8,140 bases of DNA from Gemmatimonadota bacterium (GCA_030550695.1 JAUQOX010000125.1:1-8140); one strand, 5' to 3'; positions 1 through 6,088 are shown, counted from the first letter of the stretch. A program made the numbers and translations. Notes: generated by a model from the sequence alone, not told the origin.

Positions 1-1286
1 GGCTCACCTGGGAGGGGGCCTTGGGGGCCCTGGAGAGTTCCTGGTCCCTCCACGGCATCCTGAGGGAGGTCCATAACCCCCTTCCCTCGGCCATCGTGGA
101 CCTGGACCGCAGGGCAGCGGGGCTGCGATGGGAGATCGCCGGGAAGAGCCCCGACGCAGGGAAATGGGAATGGAGGGTGGGGTTGGAAGGCGAAGGGCAG
201 TGGGATCTGCGGCAGAACCACACCAACCTCGCCGGGACCCCCGGCACCCTTACCCTGGACCAACGGGAGACGGTCGTGGGGGGAGGGGTGTTCGTCCAGG
301 GAACGACGAGGGTGGAGGGGGTCCGGCTGCTGGTCGGGCTTCGGGGGAACGCCGTCCGCTTCCAGGTGTCGGACAGGCTCGTAGGCGGGGGGGACCCCGA
401 CGACTCCGGCTCACGCCTCATGACGGCTGTGACTCCTGCGGCGGGGATCTGGGTCCCCCTCGGGCCTGCCCTCTCCCTTCGGCTGGGGGCCACCACCTTG
501 TTTCAGACGCCCACCACCTCGGAGCTGGCCAATCGTCCCTCCGGGGCCGGGGGATTCAATCCCTCCCTCCGCCCCCTCCGGGGACTGTCTCTGGAGGGAG
601 GAGTCCAGGGCAGGGTGCACCCCCGGGCCCAAATGGAGATCACCGGATTTGCCCACCGCGTGCGGGACGAACTCGTTCCGTTCGAAGTGCCGGGAAGCGA
701 AGGGCGGACCTACTATCGGAACGCCGGGTCTTCCCTGTACCGGGGCCTGGAGCTGGCGGGAGTGGCGGCGGGGGGCCCCGGCCTCCGCCTCCGGGCCGCC
801 TACAGCTACACCGACGCCCGTTTCCGGCGGTACGCCCCCTCGGGGAGGGATCTCGCCGGCAAGCAGATCCCCGGACTTCCCCGCCACCGCGCCGAGGCTG
901 TCCTCACCTGGTCTCCAGGGCCCCTCCACACCCCTTCCCCCGGGCGTCCGGAGGGGAGCCGGGGAGGCGGCGGCGAACGTGCGAGGGGAGTCGGGGCCTT
1001 CTTGGAGCTCCGAGGGTTGTATCAAGGGGGGATGTTCGCGGACGACGCCAACACCCAGCGCTCGGGTGCCTACGCCCTGCTGGACCTCAGGGCAGGCCTC
1101 GAGAACTGGCAGATCTTCGGCCTGGTCCTGGCCCCCTTCGGAGGGATCTCGAACCTCTTGGACCGGCGCTATTCGGCTTCCGTGGTGGTGAACGCTGCAG
1201 GGGGCCGGTACTTCGAGCCGGGGCCGGGCCGGGCCGTCCATGTCGGGATCAGCTTAGGCAGGTCGAGCTCCGGACGGGGAGGCTAG
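1..1286 (+). CDS. TonB-dependent outer-membrane receptor, C-terminal beta-barrel fragment
   Basis: Outer-membrane receptors of this family import scarce ligands (siderophores, cobalamin, thiamine, glycans) using TonB energy. The frame is open through the left edge, so the signal peptide, TonB box and plug lie outside. About 427 residues of barrel are visible; full receptors usually have 650-900. Evidence is the alternating hydrophobic/polar strand pattern and typical barrel motifs: TPTTSELANRPSGAGGFNPS near 510-570, YYRNAGSSLYRGLELAG near 710-765, AGKQIPGLPRHRAE near 858-895, a G-I-S-N-L-L-D-R-R-Y strand near 1141-1170, and YFEPGPGRAVHVGISL just before the end. The N-P-S-L-R-P and GISNLLDRRY elements are classic for siderophore/metal-type receptors. 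A Gly/Arg/Pro-rich stretch near 925-990 is probably an extracellular loop. The protein ends in a Ser/Gly-rich tail instead of the usual terminal aromatic residue. The substrate cannot be told. The thiamine unit downstream makes thiamine or a precursor possible, but a strong hairpin separates the two. Confidence 0.93.
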   Translation, partial: LTWEGALGALESSWSLHGILREVHNPLPSAIVDLDRRAAGLRWEIAGKSPDAGKWEWRVGLEGEGQWDLRQNHTNLAGTPGTLTLDQRETVVGGGVFVQGTTRVEGVRLLVGLRGNAVRFQVSDRLVGGGDPDDSGSRLMTAVTPAAGIWVPLGPALSLRLGATTLFQTPTTSELANRPSGAGGFNPSLRPLRGLSLEGGVQGRVHPRAQMEITGFAHRVRDELVPFEVPGSEGRTYYRNAGSSLYRGLELAGVAAGGPGLRLRAAYSYTDARFRRYAPSGRDLAGKQIPGLPRHRAEAVLTWSPGPLHTPSPGRPEGSRGGGGERARGVGAFLELRGLYQGGMFADDANTQRSGAYALLDLRAGLENWQIFGLVLAPFGGISNLLDRRYSASVVVNAAGGRYFEPGPGRAVHVGISLGRSSSGRGG

Positions 1287-1299
1287 CCCAAGGGGAGGC

Positions 1300-1360
1300 G
1301 GCAGGGAGGGGAGGGAAGGTGTGCCCGCCCCGGGGCCGCGGACCCCCTCCCTACCCTGCC
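1300..1360 (+). terminator. Long imperfect hairpin after the receptor gene; candidate terminator or mRNA 3' end
   Basis: The hairpin lies 13 bases past the receptor stop codon. Bases 1300-1306 (GGCAGGG) pair with 1354-1360 (CCCTGCC). After an A/A mismatch, 1308-1315 pairs with 1345-1352, including one G-U. A two-base AA bulge (1316-1317) is followed by 1318-1320 with 1342-1344. The loop region holds a further GC-rich self-complementary piece at 1327-1336. No T-tract follows, so it is not a textbook intrinsic terminator, but so stable a stem at this position suits a transcript end or a pause point. Confidence 0.5.
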
Positions 1361-1399
1361 GATACCCTCCCCCCTGGTCCACCTCCCCCCCACCCGCTA

Positions 1400-1486
1400 T
1401 CCTTTCCGGCGACAGGGGTGCTGGGGCCGCAGGCCCGGCTGAGATCATACCCTTTGAACCTGATCCGGGTAATGCCGGCGAAGGGA
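1400..1486 (+). promoter_or_regulatory. TPP riboswitch aptamer (THI element)
   Basis: The leader RNA binds thiamine pyrophosphate and represses the downstream tenA genes. All hallmark blocks are present in order: GGGGTGC at 1415-1421, CTGAGA at 1439-1444, ACCC at 1449-1452, then TTGAACCTGATCCGGGTAAT (1454-1473), which recognises the ligand, then GCCGGCG and AGGGA up to 1486. The closing stem P1 pairs 1400-1406 (TCCTTTC) with 1480-1486 (GAAGGGA), with one G-U pair. The variable P3 arm is a short hairpin, 1424-1428 with 1432-1436 around a GCA loop. ACCC 1449-1452 pairs with GGGT 1467-1470. The aptamer is compact and complete. I see no convincing promoter in the C-rich stretch 1361-1399, so its transcript may start further upstream or read through from the receptor gene. 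Confidence 0.97.
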
Positions 1487-1514
1487 GTCGTCTCACCGTT
1501 CCCCAGCGCCCGTC

Positions 1515-1546
1515 CCCTTTCGACCCCCGGCAAAGGGAAGGGCATC
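1515..1546 (+). promoter_or_regulatory. Riboswitch expression platform: hairpin hiding the tenA ribosome binding site
   Basis: The ribosome binding site is AAAGGGAAGGG at 1532-1542, four bases before the ATG at 1547. CCCTTT at 1515-1520 is complementary to AAAGGG at 1532-1537, with an 11-base loop, and would mask it. The same CCCTTT can instead pair with GAAGGG at 1480-1485, which is the 3' strand of aptamer stem P1. The two pairings exclude each other. With TPP bound, P1 forms and CCCTTT is free to block the ribosome site; without TPP, P1 opens and captures CCCTTT. This predicts translational control. No T-tract is present, which argues against transcription termination. The pairings are read by eye, not folded by program. 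Confidence 0.65.
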
Positions 1547-2233
1547 ATGGGTTTCGCCAAGGATCAGCTCCAAGTTCTTCACCGCCTGTGGGAGCACATG
1601 CTTTCCCATCCGTTCCTCTTGGGCACACGGGACGGAACCCTGCCTCGGGAGACCTTCCTCCGATGGATGCAGCAGGACTACCTCTTCGTGGAAGCGGCCA
1701 TCCCCTTCTTCGGGGTGCTGCTCTCCAAGGCGCCCCCCCACCACCGCCGCCCCCTCTCCCAGGCCGTCGAGGCCCTCCACAAAGAGCTGGCTCTCTTTGA
1801 GGAACGGGCCGAGGCCGTGGGGGCGAGTCTGGAGGGCGTGGTTCCCACCTTCACCTGCCACGCCTACATCCAGTTCCTCATGGCCACAGCCTACCAGCGA
1901 AGCTACCCCGAGGCCTACACGGTCCTCTATGCTGCGGAAAAGGCCTACCACGACAGCTGGAAGGTGGTTCGGCAGGGCCTGGATCCCTCTTCCCCCTGGA
2001 TGCCCTTCGTGGAGAACTGGGCGGGAGAAGCCTTCGGCGGCTACGTGGCCTACCTGGAGACGGAGTTGGACCTTTTGGCGGAAGCCGCGGGGCCGAAGGA
2101 AAGGGCCCGGATGAGCGAGCTTTTCCGCCTCACCACACTGTATGAGATTGCCTTTTGGGACATGGCCCTGAGCGGTGCGGGTTGGCCCGGGGCCACAGAC
2201 GATATCTGGCAAGTCCGATCTTCCGAGGGGTAG
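1547..2233 (+). CDS. TenA-family thiamine-salvage protein, TenA_E-like
   Basis: TenA-family enzymes are cytoplasmic helical-bundle hydrolases that recover the thiamine pyrimidine: they hydrolyse aminopyrimidine (AMP) to hydroxymethylpyrimidine (HMP), and some also cleave thiamine. The 228-residue product has family length and pattern: W40-M-Q-Q-D44-Y near the N-terminus, an aromatic helix with Y107 (CHAYIQFL), and a terminal helix T-L-Y-E200-I-A-F-W. The region that holds the catalytic Cys135 in TenA_C proteins reads LYAAE131KAYHDSW and has no cysteine, only Glu131. That is the mark of the TenA_E class, which in plants acts on formyl-aminopyrimidine as well as aminopyrimidine. The start is the ATG preceded by AAAGGGAAGGG; the frame stays open far upstream, but that stretch overlaps the riboswitch and receptor and is not coding. 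It follows the TPP riboswitch and is four bases from the second tenA. Family is sure; exact substrate is inference. Confidence 0.93.
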   Translation: MGFAKDQLQVLHRLWEHMLSHPFLLGTRDGTLPRETFLRWMQQDYLFVEAAIPFFGVLLSKAPPHHRRPLSQAVEALHKELALFEERAEAVGASLEGVVPTFTCHAYIQFLMATAYQRSYPEAYTVLYAAEKAYHDSWKVVRQGLDPSSPWMPFVENWAGEAFGGYVAYLETELDLLAEAAGPKERARMSELFRLTTLYEIAFWDMALSGAGWPGATDDIWQVRSSEG

Positions 2234-2237
2234 CCCC

Positions 2238-2903
2238 ATGAGGTTCACCGATGAGCTTTTCGCCGCCGCGGAACCCGTTTGGCGGGCCCAGCTGGAGCAC
2301 CCGTTCGTCCGGGGACTGGCGGACGGGTCCCTGGAGGAAGAACGATTCAAGCGCTGGGTTCTGCAGGACTACCGCTACCTCAAGGAGTTCGCCCGGGTCT
2401 TTGCTTGGGCGGTGGCCAAGGCGCCGGACTTGGCCTCCATGTCGTGGTACGCCGAGGTCCTCCACCTGACTTTGAACACGGAGATGGAACTCCACCGCCG
2501 GTACGCTGCGCGATTCGGCCTTACGCCCCAGGATCTCGAGGCGGAACCCATGTGGCCCACCACGCGGGCCTATACCGATTTCCTGGTCCGGGTGGCCGCC
2601 GACGGCGACATGCTGGATCTCCTGGCCGCCCTGCTCCCTTGCGCTTGGGGGTATGTATACCTGGCCCAAGCCATGGCAGCCGGGCCCCTTCCGTCGGACC
2701 AGCGCTACCGGGACTGGATTACCCAGTACGCCTCACCGGAATTTGCCCAGGCCAGCGACCGCCTCCGGGGAGAGCTGGACCGACTGGCCGAAGGGATCGG
2801 CGAGGAAAAGCGGGCCCGGCTGGTGGAACTCTTCCTCATCTCCAGCCGCTACGAATGGCAGTTCTGGGAAATGTGTTGGCAGAGCGAAGCCTGGCGTCCC
2901 TGA
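2238..2903 (+). CDS. tenA: TenA-family aminopyrimidine aminohydrolase / thiaminase II, TenA_C type
   Basis: This is the second TenA paralogue, 221 residues, the usual family length. Known TenA_C enzymes hydrolyse 4-amino-5-aminomethyl-2-methylpyrimidine to HMP, feeding thiamine synthesis, and have side activity on thiamine. The catalytic set matches the Bacillus subtilis enzyme almost number for number: D44 in LQDYRYL, Y112 in AYTDFL, C135 in LPCAWGYVYL, Y164 in ITQYASPEF, and E206 in the terminal SSRYEWQFWEM helix. It is therefore predicted active. The start is the ATG at 2238, four bases after the first tenA stop; GAGGGG at 2225-2230 serves as ribosome site within the end of the first gene. 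In-frame starts further upstream would overlap the first gene without need. The tight spacing implies co-transcription and translational coupling, so the TPP riboswitch should control both. Sequence divergence from the first paralogue is large, so this is not a recent duplication. Confidence 0.95.
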   Translation: MRFTDELFAAAEPVWRAQLEHPFVRGLADGSLEEERFKRWVLQDYRYLKEFARVFAWAVAKAPDLASMSWYAEVLHLTLNTEMELHRRYAARFGLTPQDLEAEPMWPTTRAYTDFLVRVAADGDMLDLLAALLPCAWGYVYLAQAMAAGPLPSDQRYRDWITQYASPEFAQASDRLRGELDRLAEGIGEEKRARLVELFLISSRYEWQFWEMCWQSEAWRP

Positions 2904-3012
2904 GGACGGCGGCGGGCGCCCCCCATGGGAGGGAAAGGCGGGGGACCGGTTGAGGCTTTCCACCGCTGTCGCTCTCCCGCCTGAAGGGCGCCCGAGGAGG
3001 AGAGGCGCACCT

Positions 3013-4032
3013 TCAGGACCGGCGGCGGACCCGGCAGAAGCTTCGATCCCGCACCACCGCCAGGGCGTTCGCCACCGGCCGTTCGCCGGCGGCATCCGAA
3101 GGACGGCTCAAGGGGATCCCCCTGGCCACCATGATGGATGACCCCCCTCCATCCAGGTTGATGGCTTCCCGGGCCCCCAGGGACTCCAGGAAGGCAGTGA
3201 GTTCGGGCAGGCTCATCCCCTCCGAATACCCCGGTTGCCGTCCATCCACCACCACCACCCAGAGACGACGGCTGGCGGGGTCGAAACCCACGGCGGTGCG
3301 AGGGTGCCTGGAGGCCGCAAAGCCCGGCAGTTCGGCCACCTCCAGGTCACCTACCCGCCGCCCTTCCCGAAGGAGCAGGGGAAAGCCTCCCACCACATAG
3401 GTTTCACCGTCGGGCTTCGTTACGGACAGCGGCCACCCCAGCCGGATCAGGGTATCCCCTTCCACCACGGGAACGCCCAGCCAGGGCATGGCCCCAGGCC
3501 GCCAGGCCATGGCCGGCCGGGGCCGGACTCTCCGCACCGTCCCCGCCACCACTTCCGTTCCCACCGTAAGCCCCTCCGGGGTGAAGAAGTCTCCGTTGAC
3601 GCCGGCCACCACCCCACCCCCGGCCCCCGCCAGGAGTTCCGTCACCCGCTGCCGACCCTCCACCTCCTCCCCCTCCCCCCCTGTGACCACCCGGAGCCCC
3701 ACCTCGCAGCGGCCCAAATCCACCGCGATAACATGGACGGCCCACGGGGTGGCGGCCTGGAAGAGCCCCGCGTAGCTCACCCCCGGTCCCAAGGAGAGGG
3801 TCCGGACCTCGGCATCGGGGATCACCCGCTCGACGGCCGGGGGCAGGGGAGGGGGAAGATGGGGGGGGCGGTCGGGTACCGCGCATCCCCACCCTCCTGC
3901 CAAAACCACTAACCTCAGGAGACCTCGAGCACCGCGGGCAGGGATGGAGCCAGGATGGTTCCGCCGGAAAATCCGATGGAGCCCCTGGCTCCTCTCGACT
4001 CCCGAGGGGTATTGTGGAATGATGCGCGCCAT
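3013..4032 (-). CDS. Phosphodiester glycosidase family protein (NAGPA / DUF2233), probable lipoprotein
   Basis: The family is related to mammalian N-acetylglucosamine-1-phosphodiester alpha-N-acetylglucosaminidase (uncovering enzyme). Bacterial members are secreted and are thought to cleave sugar-phosphodiester bonds in envelope or exopolysaccharide material. With the ATG at 4032 the product is 339 residues. Conserved blocks appear in order: AGVNGDFFTPEG near 143-154, HPRTAVGFDPASRRLWVVVV near 243-262, INLDGGGSS at 291-299, and ERPVANALAVV at 317-327. An N-terminal RGLLRLVVLAGGWGC stretch ends in Cys50, which looks like a lipobox, although the n-region before it is unusually long. The chosen ATG has GGAAGG eight bases upstream. 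Longer in-frame starts up to 4335 read an Arg/Pro-rich sequence antisense to the next gene and are rejected. The start overlaps the divergent small barrel gene by 14 bases. The gene faces tenA tail to tail across 109 bases. Family assignment is strong; the start is less sure. Confidence 0.9.
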   Translation of the reverse strand: MARIIPQYPSGVERSQGLHRIFRRNHPGSIPARGARGLLRLVVLAGGWGCAVPDRPPHLPPPLPPAVERVIPDAEVRTLSLGPGVSYAGLFQAATPWAVHVIAVDLGRCEVGLRVVTGGEGEEVEGRQRVTELLAGAGGGVVAGVNGDFFTPEGLTVGTEVVAGTVRRVRPRPAMAWRPGAMPWLGVPVVEGDTLIRLGWPLSVTKPDGETYVVGGFPLLLREGRRVGDLEVAELPGFAASRHPRTAVGFDPASRRLWVVVVDGRQPGYSEGMSLPELTAFLESLGAREAINLDGGGSSIMVARGIPLSRPSDAAGERPVANALAVVRDRSFCRVRRRS

Positions 4033-4615
4033 GGAGCCTGCCTTCCGGACCAAGGTCCTTGCCCTCGTCTTGGGAATGTTGTGCGTTCCGGCGGCCCGGG
4101 GAGCCCCGCCAGCCGAAGGGGCCGAAGGACACCCAGGGCTTTCCAACCTGGGGACGGACACGCAGGAAATCGAGGCCTCTCCGTTCCGCGACCCCGGGGA
4201 GCTTCGTCTGGGGTTCAGTTTCGGCGGGATCAGCTTCGTGGGACTCCTCCTGGAGCAGAGGTGGGGTACCCGAAGTGTCGAACTCAATCTAGGCACCTGG
4301 GCATTCCGGGACCTCAGTGTGAGTCTGGTGGCCAAACAGTATTACGGCCCCGGGGATTTTCGCCCCTATTCCGGTGTGGGGCTATGGGGGGTGCTGGCGG
4401 CTCCCCCGGCCGGCCCGGAGGAGCAGCAGGGCTTTGCCCTCCTGCTCCGGGCGCCCGTGGGGGTAGAATGGAACTTGGATGCGGGGCACCACGTGGGGGC
4501 GGACCTGGCCCTGAATCGGGCCCTCAGGATCCGGCGCAAGGACCCTCGGGATGAAACTCCGCCATCCAGCCGCCTCGTCCCCCTGCCGGGTTTCCATTAC
4601 CGCTGGAAGCGCTAG
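4019..4615 (+). CDS. Small secreted protein, probable short outer-membrane beta-barrel
   Basis: I do not recognise a named family. The 198-residue product has a clear signal peptide: R10-T-K followed by a hydrophobic core (VLALVLGMLCV) and an Ala-rich cleavage region AARGA near residue 25-29. The mature part alternates polar and hydrophobic residues in strand-like blocks: ELRLGFSFGG-ISFVGLLLEQ (61-80), SVELNLGTW and LSVSLVAKQYYG (87-110), FRPYSGVGLWGVLA (114-127), GFALLLRAPVGVEWNL (138-153), and a final LPGFHYRWKR. The GLW after RPY and the LPG-F-YRW end are typical of small 6-8-strand barrel proteins. The start ATG at 4019 has GAGGGG at 4004-4009 with nine-base spacing; ATGs at 4022 and 4031 are alternatives. 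TATTGT at 4010-4015 resembles a -10 box, which would give a leaderless message starting near 4022. It lies 201 bases before the sigma operon. Coding status is likely; function is unknown. Confidence 0.75.
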   Translation: MMRAMEPAFRTKVLALVLGMLCVPAARGAPPAEGAEGHPGLSNLGTDTQEIEASPFRDPGELRLGFSFGGISFVGLLLEQRWGTRSVELNLGTWAFRDLSVSLVAKQYYGPGDFRPYSGVGLWGVLAAPPAGPEEQQGFALLLRAPVGVEWNLDAGHHVGADLALNRALRIRRKDPRDETPPSSRLVPLPGFHYRWKR

Positions 4616-4652
4616 GGCTCCACGAGCCAGCCCCCTCCAGGAGGCAAAGCAA

Positions 4653-4669
4653 ACGGCCCCGGGGGCCGT
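4653..4669. terminator. GC-rich palindrome between the small barrel gene and the sigma operon; candidate terminator
   Basis: ACGGCCCC-G-GGGGCCGT is a perfect palindrome starting 37 bases after the stop of the small barrel gene. As RNA it forms a seven-pair stem with a three-base loop. On the plus strand no T-run follows; on the minus strand it is followed by TTTGCTTTG. It may end the barrel-gene transcript imperfectly. The rest of 4616-4816 shows no gene; GGGAAC at 4764-4769 resembles an ECF-type -35 element upstream of the sigma gene but has no clear -10 partner. Confidence 0.4.
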
Positions 4670-4816
4670 CTGCGGAGGGGCGCCACCGAGGTGCCCGGGG
4701 GCTCCCATGACAGGCAACCCCTCCGGGGCGTTGGGCATCCAACCTCAGACAGGGCAGATCGCCGGGAACGGGGGAAAAGGACATCGTGGAGGGTGGGACG
4801 GGAGCGGCCGAGCCAG

Positions 4817-5386
4817 ATGTCGGAATCGGAGCTGCTTGAGCGAGCTTCCGCCGGGGAAGCGGAAGCCATCCGGGTCCTCTACCGACGGTACGCCCCTCGG
4901 GTCTACGCCGTGGTCCGGCGCATTTTGGGGGATGAAGATCTGGCGCAGGATTCGGCTCAAGAGGCTTGGGTGAGGGCCATCCGGGCCTTGCCGTCCTTTC
5001 GGGGGGAAGCCCGCTTTTCCACCTGGATCCACCGCATCGCGGTGAACGCGGCCCTGCAACTCCTCCGCCGGCACGAGACCCTGCGGCGCCGTGAAGGGGA
5101 AGGGCTTCCGGAGGAGGCCCCCCTTCCGCCACCCCCCGGAGATGTCCTCCTGGAGGCACGGCTGGAACAGGCCCTGGCGTGTCTCCCCCCGGGGATGCGG
5201 CAGGTCCTCATCCTCCATGATGTGGAAGGCTACACCCACGAGGAGATCGCCGAACTCCTGGGGGTCACTCCGGGAACGTCGAAGTCGCAGCTGTTCAAGG
5301 CCCGGGCCAGGATGAGGCAACTGCTGCGGCCGGCTCTGGTCGAGGGGCCCATGGAAGGAGAGGAACGGGAAGTATGGGGCATCTGA
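4817..5386 (+). CDS. RNA polymerase ECF sigma factor, RpoE-like
   Basis: This is a group IV (extracytoplasmic function) sigma factor that directs RNA polymerase to stress or envelope promoters once released from its anti-sigma. The 189-residue size is typical. Region sigma-2 spans about 20-85: L21-Y-R-R-Y-A, then DEDLAQDSAQEAWVRA at 39-54 (the core-binding D-x-x-Q-D motif) and FRGEARFSTWIHRIAVNAAL (61-80), the -10-recognition part. A Pro-rich linker (101-108) leads to sigma-4, 113-171, with LPPGMRQVLILHDVEGYTHE and a helix-turn-helix ending ELLGVTPGTSKSQLFKARARM. It has no extra C-terminal domain. The ATG at 4817 gives the canonical MSESELLERA start, though its ribosome site (GGGAG, 4799-4803 region) is weak and distant. 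Its stop overlaps the next gene by 13 bases, the usual sigma/anti-sigma coupling. Many such sigma factors drive their own operon; that is not shown here. Confidence 0.95.
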   Translation: MSESELLERASAGEAEAIRVLYRRYAPRVYAVVRRILGDEDLAQDSAQEAWVRAIRALPSFRGEARFSTWIHRIAVNAALQLLRRHETLRRREGEGLPEEAPLPPPPGDVLLEARLEQALACLPPGMRQVLILHDVEGYTHEEIAELLGVTPGTSKSQLFKARARMRQLLRPALVEGPMEGEEREVWGI

Positions 5387-6072
5387 CTTTGGAGGCTCTG
5401 GCCCGTCTGGTGGACGAGCCTCCCTCCCCGCAAGAAAGCCGGCACCTCGAAGCGTGCGCCCGGTGCCGGGAGGAGCTTCTGGCCCTCCGGGAGCAGACCG
5501 AGGCTCTGGCGGCCTTGCCCGACCTCTGTCCGCCCGTGGGGCATTGGGAAAGCCTGGAGCGGCGGTTGGTGGACGAGGGGCTCGTGCGGCCTCTTCAGCG
5601 CGTCCGGAGCCGCCGCGGCCCCGGGTGGGGGGTGTGGCGAAGGGTGGCCGCAGGGTTGGTGTTGTTCCTGGCGGGATCGTGGGTAGGGTCATGGATCGGG
5701 GGGAAAGGGGGGGAGATGGGGCCCGTGGCCGGCGTGTCGGTGGCGGAGTTGCCCGGGGTGGAGGCAGGACCGGGGGCACAGCCGGTCGAGACCTTGGAGG
5801 AGGCAGCGGCTTGGGTACGGCAGGCGGAAAGGGAATATCTCCAGGCCTTGGTGCGTTATCGTCAGCTCCTGGAAGCTCAGGGGGAGCTTCCTTACCGCGG
5901 TCACCCGGCGGCCCGCTTGGCAGCCCTCCAAGGGATCGTGGCAGCCGGCAGGGCCGGGGTGGAGCAGGCCCCCGCAGACCCCTTCCTGAACGGAGTACTG
6001 GTGGGTGCCTTGGCGGAGCAGGAGGTCCTGTTGAGGACCGTGGCCATGGCCGGGTTCGGGGACATCTTCTAG
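5374..6072 (+). CDS. Membrane-bound zinc-finger anti-sigma factor
   Basis: It should hold the ECF sigma factor inactive at the inner membrane and release it on an envelope signal. The 232-residue product has an N-terminal anti-sigma zinc-finger: H24-L-E-A-C28-A-R-C31, the H-x3-C-x2-C signature; His3 could be the fourth ligand, as the family often has an extra His or Cys about 20-25 residues before. One transmembrane segment lies at about 90-109 (RVAAGLVLFLAGSWVGSWIG), preceded by basic residues R78-R81, R89 and R90, which puts the N-terminus in the cytoplasm. The exported part is a Gly/Pro-rich linker (110-138) and a helical region 139-225 (ETLEEAAAWVRQAEREYLQA and on). No homology to RseA's periplasmic part is obvious. 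The ATG at 5374 lies within the end of the sigma gene, and AAGGAGAGG upstream gives a plausible ribosome site. The PDZ gene follows after 16 bases. Confidence 0.9.
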   Translation: MGHLTLEALARLVDEPPSPQESRHLEACARCREELLALREQTEALAALPDLCPPVGHWESLERRLVDEGLVRPLQRVRSRRGPGWGVWRRVAAGLVLFLAGSWVGSWIGGKGGEMGPVAGVSVAELPGVEAGPGAQPVETLEEAAAWVRQAEREYLQALVRYRQLLEAQGELPYRGHPAARLAALQGIVAAGRAGVEQAPADPFLNGVLVGALAEQEVLLRTVAMAGFGDIF

Positions 6073-6088
6073 GCGGAGGGACGCAGAC

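Noticed and set aside
411..1241. Minus-strand open frame antisense to the TonB receptor
   Set aside because: It is a shadow of the receptor with biased composition, no recognisable motif and no ribosome binding site worth noting.
1361..1399. Promoter for the riboswitch transcript just before the aptamer
   Set aside because: GATACC and GCTATC are weak -10 look-alikes without a -35 partner, and the second would start transcription inside stem P1.
128..1546. Long open frame continuous with the first tenA, overlapping the receptor gene in another frame
   Set aside because: Its translation is Pro/Arg/Gly-rich without family features, it runs through the riboswitch, and the receptor frame explains the region. 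The real gene starts at 1547 with its own ribosome site.
2913..2994. Inverted repeat CGGGCGCC / GGCGCCCG between tenA and the glycosidase gene as a terminator
   Set aside because: The eight-base arms are about 66 bases apart and no T-tract follows on either strand, so chance in GC-rich DNA is likely.
5695..5720. Run of G-tracts that could form a G-quadruplex
   Set aside because: It lies inside the anti-sigma coding sequence, where it encodes the Gly-rich linker after the membrane helix. Such G-runs are common across this whole window.
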